A stretch of 64,000 nucleotides of DNA from Gammaproteobacteria bacterium (GTDB taxonomy: Bacteria > Pseudomonadota > Gammaproteobacteria > Enterobacterales > Psychrobiaceae). Both the position numbers and the translations under genes were made by a program. Below the pieces are notes generated by a model. That model searched no databases and had not been told where the DNA came from. It saw only the letters and a list, made by a program, of their open reading frames with translations. Positions 63,351 to 64,000 of this stretch are shown here, piece after piece. Within the stretch, counting starts at the first letter, position 1; each line of letters opens with the position of its first letter. The stretch is taken from the NCBI GenBank assembly GCA_013214945.1, contig JABSRT010000001.1, positions 62,001-126,000 on the forward strand. Direction: 5' to 3'.

Positions 63351-64000
63351 TTAATTAATTGTCATTTTATGTTTAATAAAGTCAATTAGTTCATTTTTGG
63401 GTAGCGGTTTAGCATAAAAATAGCCTTGAAAGACGTCACAATCTAAGTTTTCTAATGCGTGAGCAATCTCTTGGGTTTCAACGCCCTCAGCGACAATTGC
63501 TAAATCTCGTTGTTTTGCAATAGCGATAATAGCTTCGACCATTGCATATGAATCAGGATCTGACAACATATCCATCACAAAACTTTTATCAATTTTTAGT
63601 TCATCAAGCGGCAAGTTTTTTAATAATGATAATGATGAATAACCCGTGCCGAAGTCGTCGAGAGAAATTTGGATCCCTTGGTGTTTAATTTTAAGTAACA
63701 AATTACGAATATTTTCAATATCATCTATTAGGACATTTTCTGTAACTTCAAGTTTTAACTGTAATCGATTAAAGTCAGTAATATCGATAAAATGCTCAAG
63801 GTCTTCAAAGAAATATTCTTGTTGGAACTGGCATACTGAAATATTAATTGATAAAGCGAGTTCAATGTTGGTTGAGTCAATAACCTGTTTAATTTCTTGC
63901 ATACTCGTTTGTAAAATAAACTCACCTAAAGAACAAATTTCACGGGTCGATTCAGCGATAGCGATAAACGTCTCAGGAGACACTAAACCCAGTTTTGAGT
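63351..64000 (-). CDS. EAL-domain protein, 3' part (cut by window end)
   Basis: The C-terminal part of a cyclic-di-GMP phosphodiesterase-type EAL domain, about 216 residues visible. Intact catalytic features include the Asn in LSINISVCQF, Glu in LEVTEN, DDFGTGYSSL, ELKIDKSFV, VAEGVET and the QGYFYAKPL end. The frame is open to the window edge, with the usual SKLGLVSPETFI segment at the end, so the EAL motif itself and any sensor or GGDEF domain lie outside. GTG at 63983 is internal. Activity is likely. Confidence 0.93.
   Translation of the reverse strand, partial: SKLGLVSPETFIAIAESTREICSLGEFILQTSMQEIKQVIDSTNIELALSINISVCQFQQEYFFEDLEHFIDITDFNRLQLKLEVTENVLIDDIENIRNLLLKIKHQGIQISLDDFGTGYSSLSLLKNLPLDELKIDKSFVMDMLSDPDSYAMVEAIIAIAKQRDLAIVAEGVETQEIAHALENLDCDVFQGYFYAKPLPKNELIDFIKHKMTIN

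Overview
The window looks like chromosome from a marine gammaproteobacterium of the Alteromonadales/Shewanella/Psychromonas type. The evidence is AstA, a BepA/YfgD pair, AsnRS, NudL, PabB, a fused NuoCD, a MotY next to RNase T, DbpA with its C-terminal RNA-binding domain, and many 4-bp ATGA gene overlaps. Base composition is fairly AT-rich. I recognised no rRNA, tRNA, CRISPR array or intact insertion sequence. Both ends cut through genes: astA on the left and an EAL-domain gene on the right.

Layout. 1-12.5 kb is mixed housekeeping: astA (3' part), a DUF1338 enzyme, DUF2069/ArsC-like/BepA on the minus strand, a TusA-like protein, an AI-2E/PerM-type permease, an M61 peptidase, HinT, a nitroreductase, AsnRS, a Nudix CoA pyrophosphatase and PabB. 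12.6-17.7 kb carries an iron-sulfur fumarase followed by a complete three-gene TRAP transporter. 17.8-24.1 kb has a small lipoprotein, a chemoreceptor, a Na+/H+ antiporter-family gene broken by one in-frame stop, an AlkB-like dioxygenase and an MFS permease.

24.1-39.3 kb is one 15-kb minus-strand operon encoding all of respiratory complex I in the order nuoA-B-CD-E-F-G-H-I-J-K-L-M-N. Most junctions overlap or are separated by only a few bases. A perfect 12-bp inverted repeat lies upstream of nuoA and may be an operator. Several subunits carry Ser/Thr/Asn/Asp-rich low-complexity tails or inserts.

39.6-49.1 kb is more accessory and partly decayed. It holds a broken cheY-like gene, a CBS protein, an MTHFR-like protein, a GreA/B-like protein, a FadL porin, a lipoprotein, a sodium:alanine symporter, and a small decaying patch with a Coq4-like gene, an M50-peptidase pseudogene and a DUF7079-like pseudogene. 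49.3-54.3 kb returns to housekeeping (TrhA, DbpA, an NYN nuclease-like protein, RNase T, MotY, GloA).

54.5-62.2 kb is the most distinctive block: an Mrp-like cation/proton antiporter operon (E, F, G, a fused DUF4040-MbhE-MnhB protein, C, two D-type subunits, a small two-helix membrane protein with a hydrophilic tail, and a third, longer D-type subunit). A canonical MrpA is absent. Its parts are related to the membrane arm of complex I, so the window carries two large ion-translocating systems of common ancestry. The fused B subunit appears to start at ATT (AUU), and a second gene at 10.2 kb may do so too. A tandem universal stress protein and an EAL-domain protein follow on the same strand.
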